Shown here: piece after piece, positions 63,455 through 64,000 of the stretch
Layout: every line of letters begins with the position of its first letter
How positions within the stretch are numbered: position 1 is the first letter of the stretch
DNA from: Nitrobacter sp051535235
Lineage (GTDB): Bacteria; Pseudomonadota; Alphaproteobacteria; Rhizobiales; Xanthobacteraceae
Length of the DNA: 64,000 nucleotides
Reading direction: 5' to 3'
NCBI RefSeq assembly: GCF_051535235.1
Contig: NZ_JBPPLZ010000005.1
Span: 186,001-250,000, forward strand
Made by a program: the position numbers and the translations under genes
Notes under the pieces: generated by a model
The model's input: the letters and a program-made list of their open reading frames with translations, nothing else
Database searches by the model: none
What the model was told of the DNA's origin: nothing

Positions 63455-63502
63455 TGACTGCGTGTTCTAGAACCTTTCCACTTCGCTCGAAAACGCTCTA
63501 GC
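63455..63502. repeat. reduced copy of the cgaaaacgc repeat
   Basis: The segment ccacttcgctcgaaaacgct (63478-63497) is nearly identical to part of the element at 2682-2730, flanked by ctag sequences. It lies at the 3' end of the YeeE/YedE gene and overlaps its last codons slightly. Confidence 0.65.
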
Positions 63503-64000
63503 GCGCCGGTGAAGCCGAATCCCGCGAAGATGCGGGTCCGTCGACGCGAAGCGGTCCGCGCAAACCGATTGCAGCGCCCGCGACGATTCCGGTGATTGCC
63601 ACAAACGACGCCAGCGCCAGCGTCGAAACACCGGTCAGGCCCTGTCCCACCGAACATCCATAGGCCATCGCCCCGCCCGAACCCATGAACGCCGCGCCGG
63701 TGACCGAACGCAGCATGTGCCGCGGCGAGTTGTAGGCCTCGAGATGAAAACGGCGTGTCAGCAGTGCGGTGACAAAACTTCCGAGCACGACTCCCGGCAC
63801 CAGCGCGATGCCGAAATTCATCGTCAGCCCGGTCGACAGCATCACGTATTGCACAGTATCGGCGACCGGAGCGACGAAGGTGATGGAGGTGACCGGAACC
63901 GGATTGAAATCGTCGGCGCCGAAATATCCGGTCGCGTACCATCCGCCAGCAACCAGGAGACCGATGATGAGGCCCGCCGCGATCTGGCCTGCGGAACGTC
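63498..64000 (-). CDS. YeeE/YedE (DUF395) family sulfur-transport-like membrane protein, 5' end outside window
   Basis: The frame is open from the window edge to 63498 (167 codons). It contains hydrophobic helices (AAGLIIGLLVAGGWYATGYF, TGLTMNFGIALVPGVVLGSF) and the family motif MGSGGAMAYGCSVGQGLTGV with the conserved cysteine thought to relay sulfur. YeeE/YedE proteins import thiosulfate or other sulfur species across the inner membrane. The internal start at 63854 is not the true start. The C-terminus (DGPASSRDSASPAR) overlaps a repeat. Confidence 0.85.
   Translation of the reverse strand, partial: RSAGQIAAGLIIGLLVAGGWYATGYFGADDFNPVPVTSITFVAPVADTVQYVMLSTGLTMNFGIALVPGVVLGSFVTALLTRRFHLEAYNSPRHMLRSVTGAAFMGSGGAMAYGCSVGQGLTGVSTLALASFVAITGIVAGAAIGLRGPLRVDGPASSRDSASPAR

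Noticed and set aside
62734..63942. 402-codon minus-strand frame over the OsmC fusion and YeeE genes
   Set aside because: It is in another frame than the YeeE/YedE gene and antisense to the OsmC fusion gene, without any motif.

Overview
The window is a GC-rich chromosomal segment from an alphaproteobacterium, most likely of the Bradyrhizobium / Rhodopseudomonas / Nitrobacter group (Bradyrhizobiaceae). The reasons are the almost complete 2-methylhopanoid gene set, the ImuA-ImuB-DnaE2 mutasome behind an alphaproteobacterial LexA box, the pair of a Tat-exported beta-helix protein and its small partner, EcfG-type promoters, and several families of palindromic intergenic repeats characteristic of that group. 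No rRNA, tRNA, CRISPR array, transposase or prophage was seen. Genes are tightly packed, often with 4-base stop/start overlaps.

Layout. 1-2622: a decayed small ORF, a DUF4332-like protein and the folate operon folP-folB-folK. 2630-2941: three stacked palindromes. 2968-9402: a methylmalonyl-CoA mutase operon (mutA, a GFA-type zinc protein, mutB, an exported DUF3298-like protein, meaB). 9424-13634: a pyroglutamyl-peptidase-like gene whose start codon lies in a repeat, a Bcr/CflA exporter, and the Tat beta-helix protein with its small partner. 13818-17136: an ECF sigma factor, membrane anti-sigma factor and exported subtilase on the minus strand. 17694-24531: a DUF2336 protein, exported and membrane proteins, enoyl-CoA hydratase, a CoA hydrolase/transferase and threonine ammonia-lyase. 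24707-30625: dnaE2-imuB-imuA with an SOS box at 30670-30684; udgX is divergent from it. 31504-36183: a ferritin-like stress protein with a perfect EcfG-type promoter, an M20 amidohydrolase, and a four-gene unit of Tat phosphoesterase, cupredoxin, ECF sigma and zinc-finger anti-sigma.

36290-55398 is the hopanoid region: hpnO, hpnN, ispH-hpnH, the operon hpnC-hpnD-hpnE-shc-hpnG, a second RND/MMPL exporter, and hpnP (C-2 methylase) with an EcfG-like promoter. Together they make squalene from farnesyl diphosphate (HpnD, HpnC, HpnE), cyclise it (Shc), add and trim the ribosyl side chain (HpnH, HpnG), form aminobacteriohopanetriol (HpnO), methylate at C-2 (HpnP) and export to the outer membrane (HpnN). 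hpnI, hpnJ, hpnK and hpnM are not in the window. 55715-64000 holds an amidase, PEP carboxylase, a ferredoxin-P450 pair, an alpha/beta hydrolase-OsmC fusion and the truncated end of a YeeE/YedE transporter gene.

The observations most worth following up are: (1) an in-frame palindromic repeat inside dnaE2; (2) a subtilase-propeptide-like domain that appears in both the anti-sigma factor and the neighbouring protease; (3) a UdgX protein with a variant cross-linking loop, facing an SOS promoter; (4) two EcfG-type promoters, one ahead of hpnP; and (5) a DUF2147 gene that now ends inside the antisense of hpnN.
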